A stretch of 64,000 nucleotides of DNA from Blattamonas nauphoetae (Eukaryota > Preaxostyla > Oxymonadida). The translations under genes and the position numbers were made by a program. Positions 32,534 to 43,851 of the stretch are shown here, one piece after another. Position 1 is the stretch's first letter, and every line of letters starts with the position of its first letter. The notes beneath the pieces were generated by a model. It worked only from the letters and a program-made list of their open reading frames with translations. It was not told the DNA's origin and searched no databases. Where the stretch lies: the NCBI GenBank assembly GCA_033064195.1, contig JARBJD010000007.1, forward strand, positions 372,001 to 436,000, written 5' to 3'.

Positions 32534-35340
32534 TCAGACTGAAAGAACAAAGAGGCACGGTGTGTGGTTGATGTTTTCACCACAAACAATCAACATTCCA
32601 GGGTATGCTGGATGTGATGTGATCACTGATACCGACGAAGCTGGGAGAGGATCGTGGAAAGCAAACTGTTGTTGAGTTCGAGTTGATGGAACAGGACAAA
32701 CAGTGCATTTTGTTTGATACATCGTTGATGAGTAGGATGAGAGATGGTCATATAAAGAACAAAGCTCATCACAGCGAATGTGAAGCTGGCTTTGACTTTG
32801 AGGCGAAGAGAGACCTCGATGGAGACATGGCAAGAAGAAGACAAGTGAATTTGAGAGATAGAGAGGAGGTTGGCTCACAGTTTCCTTTAAGAATGAATTC
32901 AACAGTTGGGTCGTTGTACCCTTCATGAGGCGTTGTGATTGGGCCAAGTTCTCTTCAAATTCATCCAAGTTGTCATCAGACAACATATCAAACTCATCGC
33001 TCTCAGAACTATCATCAACTATCACGATTCCCATTCTGGTTTGCTTTTTTGTTTTTCTCGGAAGGATAGCTATGGCCTGCGACCATTTCACAATTTGTTG
33101 GTTGAGATAGTCGAGTTCAGGGATACAATTCAAATGGGTTGTTGTAATCTGGAAAGGAGCGACCATCTTAGTGTGAGTGTCTGTTGGGGCAATTCGTTGT
33201 GCATTGGGTTCGACAGATGATAGTTTTACCTTTTTCCTGACAGTTGTGTCTCCAATCAAGAAGAAAGCCGTTTGTTGGGTCAGTGGTGTGGGAGAGAGTG
33301 TGTCGAGAGAAGATGGAATGTCTTGAGTAGGAACAGTCGAAAAGAGTGTCCCGGCCTGTCCAAGTCCGATTCGAGTCGTTCGATCCGTAAGCCGTTGGAG
33401 GTGATGCTGCTGTGTAAGCACGAAGAGCGAGGAGTGTATCGACAGAAGCGAATTGTGTAGAGCCGGAAGGAGAGAGGAGACGTGCCGAGAAGGTGAAACT
33501 GATTGGCGCCGAACTGTCCTGAAAAGATCATGGACAGTTGGTTTCTGATTATCGTCTTCCGGTTGGATTGGAAAAGCAAAATCCTTTATTGTGAAGTTGT
33601 CCTTGTGAGTGAACGTTGAGGGAGGGATTGAGAGATCAAAGAGTCCAATTCCCTCTGGAAGTGGACAGGCAAGGAGCTGACGTGTCAATGAACACATTGG
33701 AATCCACGTCGCAGGTGAGACGAAAGGAGATGTGAGCGAAACAAGAGACGATGCAGAAGATGACGTTTGAAAGGAAAGTGAGGAAATTCGAGGCTGTTGA
33801 GCTGTTGTCCGATGCTCCGAGAAAGGAGAAGAATGCTGATGGTTGACCCACCATCCAGTGATCCTCGCGATGTGAATTGTGGCCTTTCCTTTCTTTGGGA
33901 AAGCCAGTAGTGATGTGATCCACAATAATTCATCTTCATCAACAGGATCTTGGGGCTTCTGCGGTTCTTGGAATGGTCGCCGGACTCCAAAAAAAGTTGA
34001 TTGTGGTGGTGTGGTCTGTTTGGGTGGTTCCGGTTTGGTTGAATTCACAGAACCCGACAGAGTGAGAAGAAGATCAACAACAATGAATCGAGTGTGAGTT
34101 ACCACAACGATCTCAGTGGGATTTAGGGAAGATGGGAGTATTTGGACGATAGGAGTGGAGAGAAGAGGAGCTCCACTCACCGCAGGATCTCGAAAAACAA
34201 CACATGCAACAGGAATTGTTGGGAGAGTGTGCTTGGCAAGGATTATTGTTCCCTGATTCGTCCCATACAACAGAAACAGAGTTCCTTCAATTGTAATTTT
34301 TGTTACACATGCGATTTTGTTCTGAATATTGACTGTTTGGACTGATGTCGATGTAATCTTTCCTGGTGTGTGTGGTGATGAACTGAATTGGGAACGAGAA
34401 GGAAGGATCCAATGATGAACTTTGGAATCAACATCAAATCCCAAAATCATAGTTTGATTTTTCCGAGTTTTGGATGATGTCAATTGTTTCTGAGTGACAG
34501 GCTCGATATTTTGTGGAATCAAGAACGATGACTGCAGTTGAGGTTGAGGAAGAGATGTGGGAGTAAGAATGGACGAGAAGAACGAATCAAGGAGGGATGA
34601 TTGTGGAGCTGGATGCGGTTCAATTGGAAGTTGTTGCACAATTTCTTGTTGGCTGGTAACCCGTGATGTGTGCACCACGAGTGAAGTGAGTGCACCACCA
34701 AATGACGTACAGTGGATCCTGTCAGATGGATTCTCTATGTTGACTGCGGTAACGAAGCATTTATTCTTGCACCACAAAATAAGGATCTTATCATTATGGG
34801 CCCATGTTACACATGTGTAATTCTCATCAAGATTGAAGCGTATTGAAGGAGATGCAATGGACGATGGAGGTTTTTGTTTCTGATCTGCTCTTGGTTCGGT
34901 CTACATTCAAAGAAAATAATAATAGAAAAAGGAGATACTACCAATAGGATTGGATACAGTCGTGCAAAGTCATATACATCAACAACAGTTCCAGTGAGAA
35001 CAGCAAGATATCGACCCGAATCGGAGAATGACGCATCAGTAATTGTCTGGACACTTTTCAGAGATAAAATTGAAATATATCAATAAAAACAATGAGTATT
35101 ATCTAACAAACAGACCGATTAGGATTTGTGAGGATAAACTGAAGAGAATGAAGCTGTGTAGGATGGTCGGTTTTCATCGAGGTGAAGCGAGCAGAAAGAG
35201 GATACCTGTGATAATTTTGGATAAAAGATCGTATCACAGTTCATTGGAGTGATATTTTGGACTGTTCGTCCTGGAGAGGCTGATCCACCCTCGACAACAA
35301 GACTGTCTTGACTTTGGATCAATCTCTGATTCATCGACAT
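32534..35340 (-). CDS. WD40-like beta-propeller protein, unassigned
   Basis: Four exons: a first exon from ATG 35340, two short ones (near 35110-35138 and 34930-35060) and a long 3' exon to 32534. The N-terminal part reads like a propeller ('DTIFYPK', 'FILTNPNR', 'TITDASFSDSGRYLAVLTG', 'FNLDENYTCVTWAHNDKI'), and later blades include 'TLFLLYGTNQGTII' and 'TEIVVVTHTRFIVVDLLL'. Middle parts are Ser/Pro/Gln-rich. An acidic patch 'DDSSESDEFDMLSDDNLDEF' precedes the C-terminus. The total is near 870 residues. The shape resembles nucleolar or trafficking WD proteins, but no signature lets me name it. Confidence 0.65.
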
Positions 35341-35439
35341 CTCAGCGAATCATTTCGCCTCCTGTGATATTTGTAGTACTCTTTTCACCAACCCGCCTTT
35401 TGTATTTTCTGATCCAAGTGGTACAACCCTCATTCTTCG

Positions 35440-38400
35440 ATGCAGTCAAACACTGTTCAAAAAGATGACTTTGACGAAACAAAACTGGAAGCCATGTACA
35501 TGACAGTCCCAATCATCTCTTCCTTTCTCTCAGAAGAGTTTCCTATCACTCAACGCCATCAGGCGACATCGCTTAAACGGTTATCGTCATACAGAGAATA
35601 TAACAAAGAACTACAGCATATCTGTCAAATTAAAGCTAACCTTCGCATCAATATTTCCTCTCCACAGTGTTTCTCTGATGGTGAACTCGTACGCATCAAA
35701 GCATTCCAGAAAAAACAAAATAGAGTCTCTCCTCTCGCCCACTTCGTAAATTTCCTTCAAAAATATCCTCTCATCCAATTAATATGTTTTCTCGCTGTTG
35801 TAGCAACATTAGTTGCAGCTCTGTCATTTGCACAGGACTGGGTGATCTCGGATGGTTTTGTCCAGTTCAGAAACTTGATTCTCCGTCAACACGAATCCAC
35901 ATTCTACAAAATTATGATGCACATCCTTTTTGTTTGTATTGGTGGCCTTATTGGAACACTTTTGACCACCTTTCTCTCGCCAGAGGCAGGTTCTGGAAGT
36001 GGAATCCCAGAAATAAAAGCAATCCTCTCCGGAATTCCATTTCCACAGTTTCTCACGTTTCGAACACTCTTGGCCAAGTACCTTGGTTGTATGATTGCGG
36101 TCGGGACAGGCACGTTTGTCGGGAGAACGGGACCAATGACGTCTGTGTCGTTAATCCTCACATACCTTCTCATCAAAAAGTTACCATTCTTCAAAAGCTT
36201 TGGTTCAACTGATTCATTGTTGAGGGTGATGCTTTCATATGGAATCGGAGTCGCATATGCAGCAACAATGTATGCCCCCATTGGTGGCGTTCTGTTCTCC
36301 ATTGAAACCACGTCTTCGCTCTTTATTACGAGAAACTATCCACGCCTCTTTTTCGCTGCCGGATTGTCAAGCTTGTTATTCCGCATTACATCGTTCATTG
36401 ATTACTCTCCACTTGGCGTTCAACCCTCAAGCCCGTCAGCAGCAGAACTTGGAGAATATCCAATCTTTATTGTTGAAGGAATTGTTATTGGGTTTATTTC
36501 GAGGTTTTTTGTTGTTTTAGCTCGGCGTTGTGCTATTTTTTACAGAGATATTGAACGATATGGCTTCTTCAATCGAAAAAAGGCAAAAAAAGCACATCCT
36601 GACAAAAAAATTACGACATCACTCGATTTCCCCAACAAGGATCTTGAGTCAGTGACATTGAAAGATTGGATTCTTATTGATAGGACTTCAGCAGGACAGG
36701 ATGATCCAATTGACCCAGACCACGGTATTAACACGAGTCATAGAATTTTACATGAACCAACAGACCCAAGTGTCTTCCATGACGATCTTTCTGAACGGTA
36801 CTTATCACAGGAAACCACTACACTCCTTACTCGTCGCATTTCTTCCCAACCACACCACGAACGAAGTCATCTACGCCGTTTGAACAGCATTTGCATCTCT
36901 CTCGGGTCGTTCCTCAAGAAAACATATCGTCGTTTTGTGATTGTGATTATTATCTCTTTTGTCAACGCGTGTCTGTCGATTCCCGTTGAAGCTTTCGATC
37001 TCTCGAACAGCACGAGCTCAACAATCCTGATGGATATGCTACGACACCCACTGCCAGAGCCATATCGCTTTTCTTTCAATAGTCATGTTGGAGAATTAGG
37101 AACATTGGCAGTTCTTCTTGTGTGCAAATTCGCTATTTTTCCGAATTCGATGCAGATGGCCGTCCCAGCAGGGATAGTCATGCCGTCTCTTGTCATCGGC
37201 TCAGTGCTGGGGCGAATTCTTGGCTCTGCTTTGGAGCTTATCAATCCGACCTTCTTCACGAATCCTCAGACATTTGCTGCTGTTGGTGCAGCATCGTTCC
37301 TCGCTGCTGTCACTCAGACATTCTCGCCAGCTCTCATTGTCATCGAGACGAGTTGCATGCCAAATATCTCTCTCCCCTGTGTTATTGGAACCCTTGCCGC
37401 GTACTTCACTCATAACGCTTTGGGTGATTCCATTTTTGAAATGATTACGAAGTTTAGAAACATTCCGTCTCTTCGGACAACACTTCCTCGCGAAATTGTT
37501 CAGGCTAATCTCACAGCTGCTGACCTCGCGAAATCGGCTATCGTGTATCTTCCTCAAATCTCGACCTTCTCTGAAATCAAACGAGCCATCGCCACAGCGA
37601 ACAACCTCGAAATTCCGTGTATCCCTCTCGTTCAATCAAATGACAACCTGACCCTGCTCGGCTCTGTCACAGTCGAATCCCTCCAACATCTTGTTGATAA
37701 CCCACTTCTGCACGAAAAATGTATCATTGCGACACACAAACAGCCGCCGCTTCTTCTTCGGGAATCAATCGAGCAGCATATTGCCACTGGAGTCTTTCCA
37801 ACCCCTGAAGAAGCGTTTCAAAACATCCCTCGAACTGAATCAGTGATGAACGCGAAACGACGGAAGTATGCCACGACTCCGCTTGGTGTTGGATATGAAA
37901 ATGTCCCAGTTCCAACTATCTCAACCCCACCACTCCTCATTCCAGCATCACCCTCGCCGGGGCTAAACAAGCAGAACTATCATCTCCACTTTATGACAAA
38001 TCCTATTTATAAAAGTGACTTCCTTGCGGCATCTTCCTCGAGTCCGTTTCTTACTTCATTTGTCACAGCAGCTCCCTCCACTCTTCGGCACTCTGTTTCT
38101 CATGAATCGGACCAACCAACGAAGTCTGACAAAGGTCTTCCGGCATCGTTCCACCGATCATTCAAACGTGCAGATGCACACAGAATATCCACTGTTCGTT
38201 TCAACCCTCCTCAATTCCCTTCAACGAGACATCGAAATTGGCGTCCACACGATGATCTCGACTTTGCTCGTCTATCTCTCACCTCTGACTTTGTCGTCAT
38301 CGATGACACTCCCTTCCAATTACCAAAAAATACTTCACTTATCAAAGCTCATGCTCTCTTCCACATTCTCCAGTTGCAATTCTGTATTCTTACACAAGAT

Positions 38401-38607
38401 GGAAAATTCACACACCTCCTGTTTCAATCTGATTTCACCGATCTCCTCAGGAAAGAAAAGGAAATGTTGGAATTCATCAATCAAAAAAAGAAACACCAGG
38501 AGTTGATTTCACTGGATGAACCATCGAGCAGTCCTTATCTATCTATAACCGACCTCCTGAAGAGGTCAAAAAGGACAATCGAGGAAGCCACAGTCAAAAA
38601 TGATTGA
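35440..38607 (+). CDS. CLC-family chloride channel with CBS domains
   Basis: Single open frame of 1,055 residues. CLC signatures in order: GSGIPEIK (about residue 185), 'FVGRTGPMTS' (about 227-236), 'APIGGVLFSIETTS' (about 279-292), 'GIVMPSLVIGSVLGR' and 'AASFLAAVTQTFSPALIVIE', with the expected run of membrane helices. The C-terminus has two CBS-like halves, around 'LPQISTFSEIKRAIATA' and 'DDTPFQLPKNTSLIKAH', as in animal ClC-1/ClC-2. The gating glutamate of the GREGP motif is Thr230, and the second glutamate of the IEE motif is Thr290, so both residues used by H+/Cl- exchangers are absent. I infer a channel rather than an antiporter. A loop of about 120 residues in the membrane domain (residues about 380-490) is long. 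The gene is 99 bp from the divergent WD40-like gene. Confidence 0.94.
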   Translation: MQSNTVQKDDFDETKLEAMYMTVPIISSFLSEEFPITQRHQATSLKRLSSYREYNKELQHICQIKANLRINISSPQCFSDGELVRIKAFQKKQNRVSPLAHFVNFLQKYPLIQLICFLAVVATLVAALSFAQDWVISDGFVQFRNLILRQHESTFYKIMMHILFVCIGGLIGTLLTTFLSPEAGSGSGIPEIKAILSGIPFPQFLTFRTLLAKYLGCMIAVGTGTFVGRTGPMTSVSLILTYLLIKKLPFFKSFGSTDSLLRVMLSYGIGVAYAATMYAPIGGVLFSIETTSSLFITRNYPRLFFAAGLSSLLFRITSFIDYSPLGVQPSSPSAAELGEYPIFIVEGIVIGFISRFFVVLARRCAIFYRDIERYGFFNRKKAKKAHPDKKITTSLDFPNKDLESVTLKDWILIDRTSAGQDDPIDPDHGINTSHRILHEPTDPSVFHDDLSERYLSQETTTLLTRRISSQPHHERSHLRRLNSICISLGSFLKKTYRRFVIVIIISFVNACLSIPVEAFDLSNSTSSTILMDMLRHPLPEPYRFSFNSHVGELGTLAVLLVCKFAIFPNSMQMAVPAGIVMPSLVIGSVLGRILGSALELINPTFFTNPQTFAAVGAASFLAAVTQTFSPALIVIETSCMPNISLPCVIGTLAAYFTHNALGDSIFEMITKFRNIPSLRTTLPREIVQANLTAADLAKSAIVYLPQISTFSEIKRAIATANNLEIPCIPLVQSNDNLTLLGSVTVESLQHLVDNPLLHEKCIIATHKQPPLLLRESIEQHIATGVFPTPEEAFQNIPRTESVMNAKRRKYATTPLGVGYENVPVPTISTPPLLIPASPSPGLNKQNYHLHFMTNPIYKSDFLAASSSSPFLTSFVTAAPSTLRHSVSHESDQPTKSDKGLPASFHRSFKRADAHRISTVRFNPPQFPSTRHRNWRPHDDLDFARLSLTSDFVVIDDTPFQLPKNTSLIKAHALFHILQLQFCILTQDGKFTHLLFQSDFTDLLRKEKEMLEFINQKKKHQELISLDEPSSSPYLSITDLLKRSKRTIEEATVKND

Positions 38608-38721
38608 TCCTCGTGAGTTCTTGTTTTTCCTTGCACTGTTTTGTTATTGTTTTTAACTGACTCAAGAATGATATGTGAAATGTTCGAGCCGGTATCAACT
38701 TTCACCACACTTTGTTTCATA

Positions 38722-39054
38722 CAGGGTGTTCAGAAAGTAATGTGATCAAGTTGGGCCGATCACCTCCCATCTTAAATGATTCGAAGCATCGACCATCTTT
38801 TTCCATATATCTTTGATATTAATTTCCAAAACTTTTTAAATCTCCTCAGTCTCATTGCTAAAGGGGAGATATAGAGGCAGATCACAAATTTGGACGTGCG
38901 CAGATCGTGAAGTATCCACGAAGATCTCGTTCAGGCAGCACCTTTAATGTTTTTCAATGACAAAAATATGAAGAAAGAGACGTAGAATAGATGTTAGACG
39001 AGACATTGATACGCGATCGGCCCAACTTGATCACATTACTTTCTGAACACCCTG
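38722..39054. mobile_element. Mariner-like MITE (333 bp) with 40-bp terminal inverted repeats
   Basis: Starts CAGGGTGTTCAGAAAGTAAT and ends with its reverse complement. The first 40 bases (38722-38761) pair perfectly with the last 40 (39015-39054). TA dinucleotides flank both ends (38720-38721 and 39055-39056), the target site of the Tc1/mariner superfamily. There is no transposase frame inside, so it is non-autonomous. It sits in the 3' intergenic space between the CLC gene and the small gene at 39067. The perfect ends suggest fairly recent movement. Confidence 0.88.
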
Positions 39055-39066
39055 TATTTGGTAAAA

Positions 39067-40439
39067 TCAATCCGATTCTGTATCTGAATCACTCGTCTGT
39101 GCTCCAACATCTGCAATGGAGTTGAGCATTTCCCTTACAGCATTTTTAAGTCCTTGGAAAGGGTTCGATTTTGGTTGTGGAGGAGTTGTTGTCGGCTCAC
39201 TTTGGAATGAAGAAGGACCAAATAAAGGTGTAGATTGAGAGTTAGGTGTTGTTGAGGGGGATGCTGATCGGCATATTGGTGAGTGCTGCACCCCTGAGAA
39301 CGGAGTTAATTCTCGTTTTGGTTTGTTGAGGTGCTTATCATTTTCTTCTGTTAGAGCGTTAACAGAAATGGATGAAAGAGAAGAAGATGATGAGTGTCGA
39401 AGAGAACTGAACGTTGGGAGTGGGAAAGATAGAAAGGAAGTAAGTTGAGATGATGGATCATTTTGACCATCCCGCTTGTTACTTGCTGTTGTTTTCTTTT
39501 CTTTGATAAATGAACTCAGATTCTGAATGAATGTGGATACAGTCGTGGATAGGGGAGATAACTTTACTGATGGTCGCACGAAAGCGGATGATGGAGATGA
39601 TTCGATTGAGTGATTTATCTGACGTGGTGAAGGGTGATCATCCAGAGAGAAATTATTCGGGGCGTTTGGCGGCGGAGTATTTGGAGAATAAAACCCTGGT
39701 ATATATGGGGAAAACTCTGATGTGGTTTCCGGAGTTCTGATGTACGGGACGAGTCGAATCGAGTTTTGTGCACCTTCGAAATCAGAATTGAACACCAACG
39801 TTTCAAATTCATCCAAGGTAACATTTATGGCACGAAATCGAGCAGGGGTCCCCTTCAGGAACGCCGGGCCATTCTTTGGATCATTACCGAGGGCGTAAAT
39901 ACAGTTAGTAACGAGCCATGCCTCTTGAATAGCTCCTAAATCAATGATATGCAAAATTTTTGAGTGTTGGGCTTTGAAATTAAAGCGAAATTCAATGGGG
40001 GAGCAATTTGTAGCGGACACTTCTATTGGTTGACCTGATTCATCCTGAAAATCGGCGTAATTCCCTAAAAACGACTCAAAAGACAGTACAGATTGGTGAG
40101 GAATATTGCTGAGGAGATAGATATGGAATCACCACACCTTGGAAGTGCAACTCCGTAGCCAATGTTTTCGTTCTGGACTGCATACATGTAAGGGGCGATT
40201 CGAACTACAAGGGTTTTTCGTGTGAGGGGAATAAGATGGATTTCTAGTTTAGGGTAGAGGAATGCAAGGAACTTGACGTTAGTTTCGGGTGAGATGAAGA
40301 GGCAGAGAATGTTGTGTTCGAAAACTTGCTTCTCATCGATATCTTTGACGTAAAGATATCCACCAACATCATGGATAGAACAAACGCAATCAATATCTTT
40401 GAGAATATCTTGACAATTCAGTGTTTTGTCATCTGACAT
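39067..40439 (-). CDS. Unidentified protein with beta-rich N-terminus and Ser/Pro-rich tail
   Basis: Two exons: 40439 to about 40133, then about 40061 to 39067, joined across an intron of about 70 nt with two possible donors (GTGGTG or GTGATT, both in frame). About 430 residues. The first 170 residues are ordered ('DVGGYLYVKDIDEKQVFEH', 'FLAFLYPKLEIHLIPLT', 'FRFNFKAQHSKILHIIDLG', 'AWLVTNCIYAL') and might form a beta domain. The rest is low-complexity Ser/Thr/Pro with a final acidic 'TSDSDTESD'. I recognise no family. The start codon lies only 40 bp from that of the divergent FHA gene. Confidence 0.6.
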
Positions 40440-40479
40440 ATGACGATCAAAACCGTTCTATCTTCTTTTTTTCAACCTT

Positions 40480-43400
40480 ATGTTAGAGAGCAACCCAAAT
40501 ACAAGACCTCTTCTCTCTCTTGAGATTTTACGTCGTGATAATACACTTTTTCAGGCTATTCCCATCTATGAATTGCCGTTGTCTTTTGGCGCTGATGAGA
40601 GGTGTGGGATCCGAATCCAATCTCAGAACTACGCAACCCCTCTTCATGCAATCGCTTACATCACTGAAGAAGGACATTTGATGCTTAGGCTCCTCGATAA
40701 TCTCCTTATTAATGGTATTTTTCAGTCACACCTCCAGAAAGAACCAATTAAACTCAATTCTTCCGACATCATTGTTATTTGTGATAAATCTTTCCGATTT
40801 ACATTTCCAAACCTAACTCATATCATTCATCCACCTCCTTCAACTGATCTTTCGACACCCAACGCCACATCACGACGATCTGACTCACTTCACACTTCGG
40901 TCATTTCAACGAGAACAACGACGAGTGATCAAACTAATTTGACATCAATCGAAAATATTCTTGGAATTCGTGAGACTAGTGTCTCTGAACATGTTTTGGT
41001 GACACCACCAGCTTCCCCTCGGAATCCACTGAAAGAAATCGAGGAATATTCGTCTACAATGACTCAACGAACATCATCTATTGTCCCAACACCAGACGAA
41101 ATCATTTCTTTATTAAGTCCCAAACCATCAATTTCATCACAGCGCCATCTGCCTGAAACAGTGTCAGTCAACAACATTCTCTCCTCTTACGCTCGCCAGA
41201 AACGTCTCCAAGACCAAAGCACACCACAGCATTCACGAACACTCATTTCACCCATTACTTCTCCAAAACGAATAGACGTTCACCCAGTTTACACTGGCGA
41301 TGCATTCGATCTCCTCTGCACCTACACCTCCTTTTCAACCCGGGCAGGTTCACTTGTTGTCACTTCTCCATCTAAAGCATCCGAAAGGGTCACACGCACC
41401 TCAGTTTTCGTTCTTGATGAGAAAGACCTGTCAAACGATGATGGACAATTCACATATCAAGGGCCATCGTATCGAAACTGGTCGGATATTCACTCTGAAC
41501 AATCTCATCCAAGCGGAAGAGCGACAGCTCCACCAATTACTGGTTCCATGAAGAACAGCATGCGGTTTTCTGCGTACCAAATGGCTCAGAAATCTTTGAG
41601 TGAATCAAAAAACATGATTAATTCATCGATGAAAAGGAGAGTGACTCGATCAACTTTCCCAACATCACGAACTACGTCGAACGCCAAACGGAGAACGCAC
41701 CTGTCTACAATTGAGGAAGAGTCTGGTTCTCAACACGAAACAATACTTCTTGATCAAGATGTGGATCAGACTTCTCAGGCAAGTTTTTCTCGGAAATCGG
41801 ACCGAAGAACCAGCGGATCCGGTTCATTCCATCGACGAACAAACGAGTCGAGTTCCATCAATCTCAAAAAAAGTGATTCAAAGGTGGGAGAGATCATCGA
41901 CGTTGAAGAAAACGACATTCGAACTCCAGAAATTGATGAAGACACAAATCAATCGTCTTCAGTCACCCAATCCATTATCATCGATATAGCTGAAGAGACT
42001 GATCCCATAGACGTCGATCAACCCATGAGCCAGTCAAGGCTATCCAACTTGTCTAGTCATTCTTCAACATTTCGAAAGTCACAAGGAAAGCAGGGTCGTG
42101 ATGAAGAGAGCAAATCGACATTTCTCACTTACCCAACTCGACCGTCTTCGACACGTTCGATGATATCAACCCGTCGAACAAGGCATTTTCAGAACCAAGA
42201 TCGTTCATCAATAATTGATAGAAGCCCGATTTCCGTGGAGAGTGATGATGACAATATTATCAATCTCGCCGACGAAATGATCATTGATGAAATGGATAGT
42301 GATCTCGAACGCATTTTCCGAAGTCATTCCCCAATTCAACTCAACAGAAAGGAAGAAAACGACAGACTAAGATTGGAGGTGGAAGAACAAATTCGAATTG
42401 AAGAAGAAGAGAACCTTCGACAGGAAGAAGTCAAACTCCGACTGAATGAAGCAGAACAGACTCAGGAAGAAGACAGAGTGAGAATAGACGACGAACAAAC
42501 ACAGAAGGAAGAGGAAGAAAGGGTTCGCCTTGAAGAAGAGCAAAACAAACAGTCGGAAATCCAATCAAAAACAAACGAGAAAAAACGAAAAGCTGAGGCA
42601 ACGAAACTCAAACGAGAAGAAGAAAAAAGAAAGAAAGAAGAAAAGAGAGTTCAAGACGCAAAACGAAGGGAAGCTCTCAAACAGCAAGAAGAAGAGAGAA
42701 AGAAAGCCGAAGAAGAACATCAACAAAAGGAAGAAGAAGAGGAAAGGCGGCGACAAGAGCAGGCAGAAGCTGAAGAAACAAAAAGATTGGAAGAAGAAGA
42801 GAACAAAAGAAGGGAGGAACGGAGGCAGGAGGAAGAGAAAGAGAAAGACAAGCTCACAAAAGAAGCAGTGGAAGAAAAGGAGAGACAAAGACTGACAGAG
42901 GAAGAAAATGCTTTAGTCCTCGCTCAAGAAGTTAAACGGAAGAGAGAAGACGAAGAAGAGAGATTGAGGAAAGAGGAAGAAGAACGACTTCAAGACGCAG
43001 TTCAGGTTGAGGAAACTGGGACAACTTTGAAGAGTCGTCAGACAAAGAAAAAAGCAAAATCAAAGTCAAAAAGGATAGAGTTACCGAAAGACATCGACCA
43101 TGAACCAATCAATCTTCCACAAGAAGAAAATGTCATTCTCACTGAAGAATCAACTCAAGAAGTCCAAGAGGAGACAAATAAACAAACAATCATTGAGCAG
43201 ACCGTCTCGACGAATGAAGAGGAAGAGATAACCAAACAACCAAAACCATTATCAAAGAAACAAAGTCGACCCAAATCTAAAGCAAAGTCTCAGACAAAAT
43301 CGTTCAGTTCGATCGAAGAGATAATGCTCAAAGATGAGCAACCATCAGATAGTGCAAATGACGATACGATTATTAATGTTGACTCAATTTCAATGCAACC

Positions 43401-43851
43401 ACCACCAAAAGCGATTTCACGAACACGACGAGGTGTTGGCCCAAACACGAATGGAATTCAGACTTCACTATCTGACAGCGTCCCAACAGTCATCCAAATC
43501 GATGATATTGTAGACACTTCACCAAGTCAGGAACAAGATGTTCGAGTCACCATTGGGAAATCCACCTTTGTTCATGAGCGTCCTCCCACAAAAGAGAAAT
43601 CGAGACGAAAACCCAAGAGAAAGGAGGAAATCGATGATGACAGTGATATTCAGGAGATTGGACCGATTTCCAAACGGAAGAGACAACAGGCATCCAAGGA
43701 TCCAATCACACACGAACCAGATTTGGATTTGACTGCAGTCGTGTCTGAACCTGAACAACCAGTCTTTGTGATCCAAACACGAAGGGCCAGAGCAGCACAG
43801 TTAGAAATGTTAGAGTCGAAAGCTAGGGCAAAGGGAAGGGGTCGGCGATGA
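40480..43851 (+). CDS. FHA-domain protein with long glutamate/lysine-rich coiled coil
   Basis: Single open frame of 1,123 residues. Residues about 10-115 look like a forkhead-associated (FHA) phosphothreonine-binding domain: 'LSFGADERCGIRIQSQNY' followed by 'ATPLHA', 'LLDNLLINGIF', 'LNSSDIIVICDKSFRF', an arrangement like the Ki-67 and other nuclear FHA proteins. Residues 120-620 are Ser/Thr-rich and probably disordered. Residues about 620-850 (plus strand 42340-43030) are almost entirely Glu, Lys, Arg and Gln and predict a long charged helix. The C-terminus is basic (RARAKGRGRR). A nuclear or chromatin scaffold is a reasonable guess. The gene is convergent with the dynein gene, with 116 bp between their ends. 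Confidence 0.8.
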   Translation: MLESNPNTRPLLSLEILRRDNTLFQAIPIYELPLSFGADERCGIRIQSQNYATPLHAIAYITEEGHLMLRLLDNLLINGIFQSHLQKEPIKLNSSDIIVICDKSFRFTFPNLTHIIHPPPSTDLSTPNATSRRSDSLHTSVISTRTTTSDQTNLTSIENILGIRETSVSEHVLVTPPASPRNPLKEIEEYSSTMTQRTSSIVPTPDEIISLLSPKPSISSQRHLPETVSVNNILSSYARQKRLQDQSTPQHSRTLISPITSPKRIDVHPVYTGDAFDLLCTYTSFSTRAGSLVVTSPSKASERVTRTSVFVLDEKDLSNDDGQFTYQGPSYRNWSDIHSEQSHPSGRATAPPITGSMKNSMRFSAYQMAQKSLSESKNMINSSMKRRVTRSTFPTSRTTSNAKRRTHLSTIEEESGSQHETILLDQDVDQTSQASFSRKSDRRTSGSGSFHRRTNESSSINLKKSDSKVGEIIDVEENDIRTPEIDEDTNQSSSVTQSIIIDIAEETDPIDVDQPMSQSRLSNLSSHSSTFRKSQGKQGRDEESKSTFLTYPTRPSSTRSMISTRRTRHFQNQDRSSIIDRSPISVESDDDNIINLADEMIIDEMDSDLERIFRSHSPIQLNRKEENDRLRLEVEEQIRIEEEENLRQEEVKLRLNEAEQTQEEDRVRIDDEQTQKEEEERVRLEEEQNKQSEIQSKTNEKKRKAEATKLKREEEKRKKEEKRVQDAKRREALKQQEEERKKAEEEHQQKEEEEERRRQEQAEAEETKRLEEEENKRREERRQEEEKEKDKLTKEAVEEKERQRLTEEENALVLAQEVKRKREDEEERLRKEEEERLQDAVQVEETGTTLKSRQTKKKAKSKSKRIELPKDIDHEPINLPQEENVILTEESTQEVQEETNKQTIIEQTVSTNEEEEITKQPKPLSKKQSRPKSKAKSQTKSFSSIEEIMLKDEQPSDSANDDTIINVDSISMQPPPKAISRTRRGVGPNTNGIQTSLSDSVPTVIQIDDIVDTSPSQEQDVRVTIGKSTFVHERPPTKEKSRRKPKRKEEIDDDSDIQEIGPISKRKRQQASKDPITHEPDLDLTAVVSEPEQPVFVIQTRRARAAQLEMLESKARAKGRGRR

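Noticed and set aside
38762-39014. A transposase or small gene inside the MITE
   Set aside because: No open frame of useful length and no catalytic motif. It is non-autonomous.
42340-43030. A DNA tandem repeat array (GAAGAA-rich)
   Set aside because: The codons vary (GAA/GAG/AAA/AAG/CGA) and keep one open frame within the FHA protein. It is a low-complexity protein segment, not a satellite.
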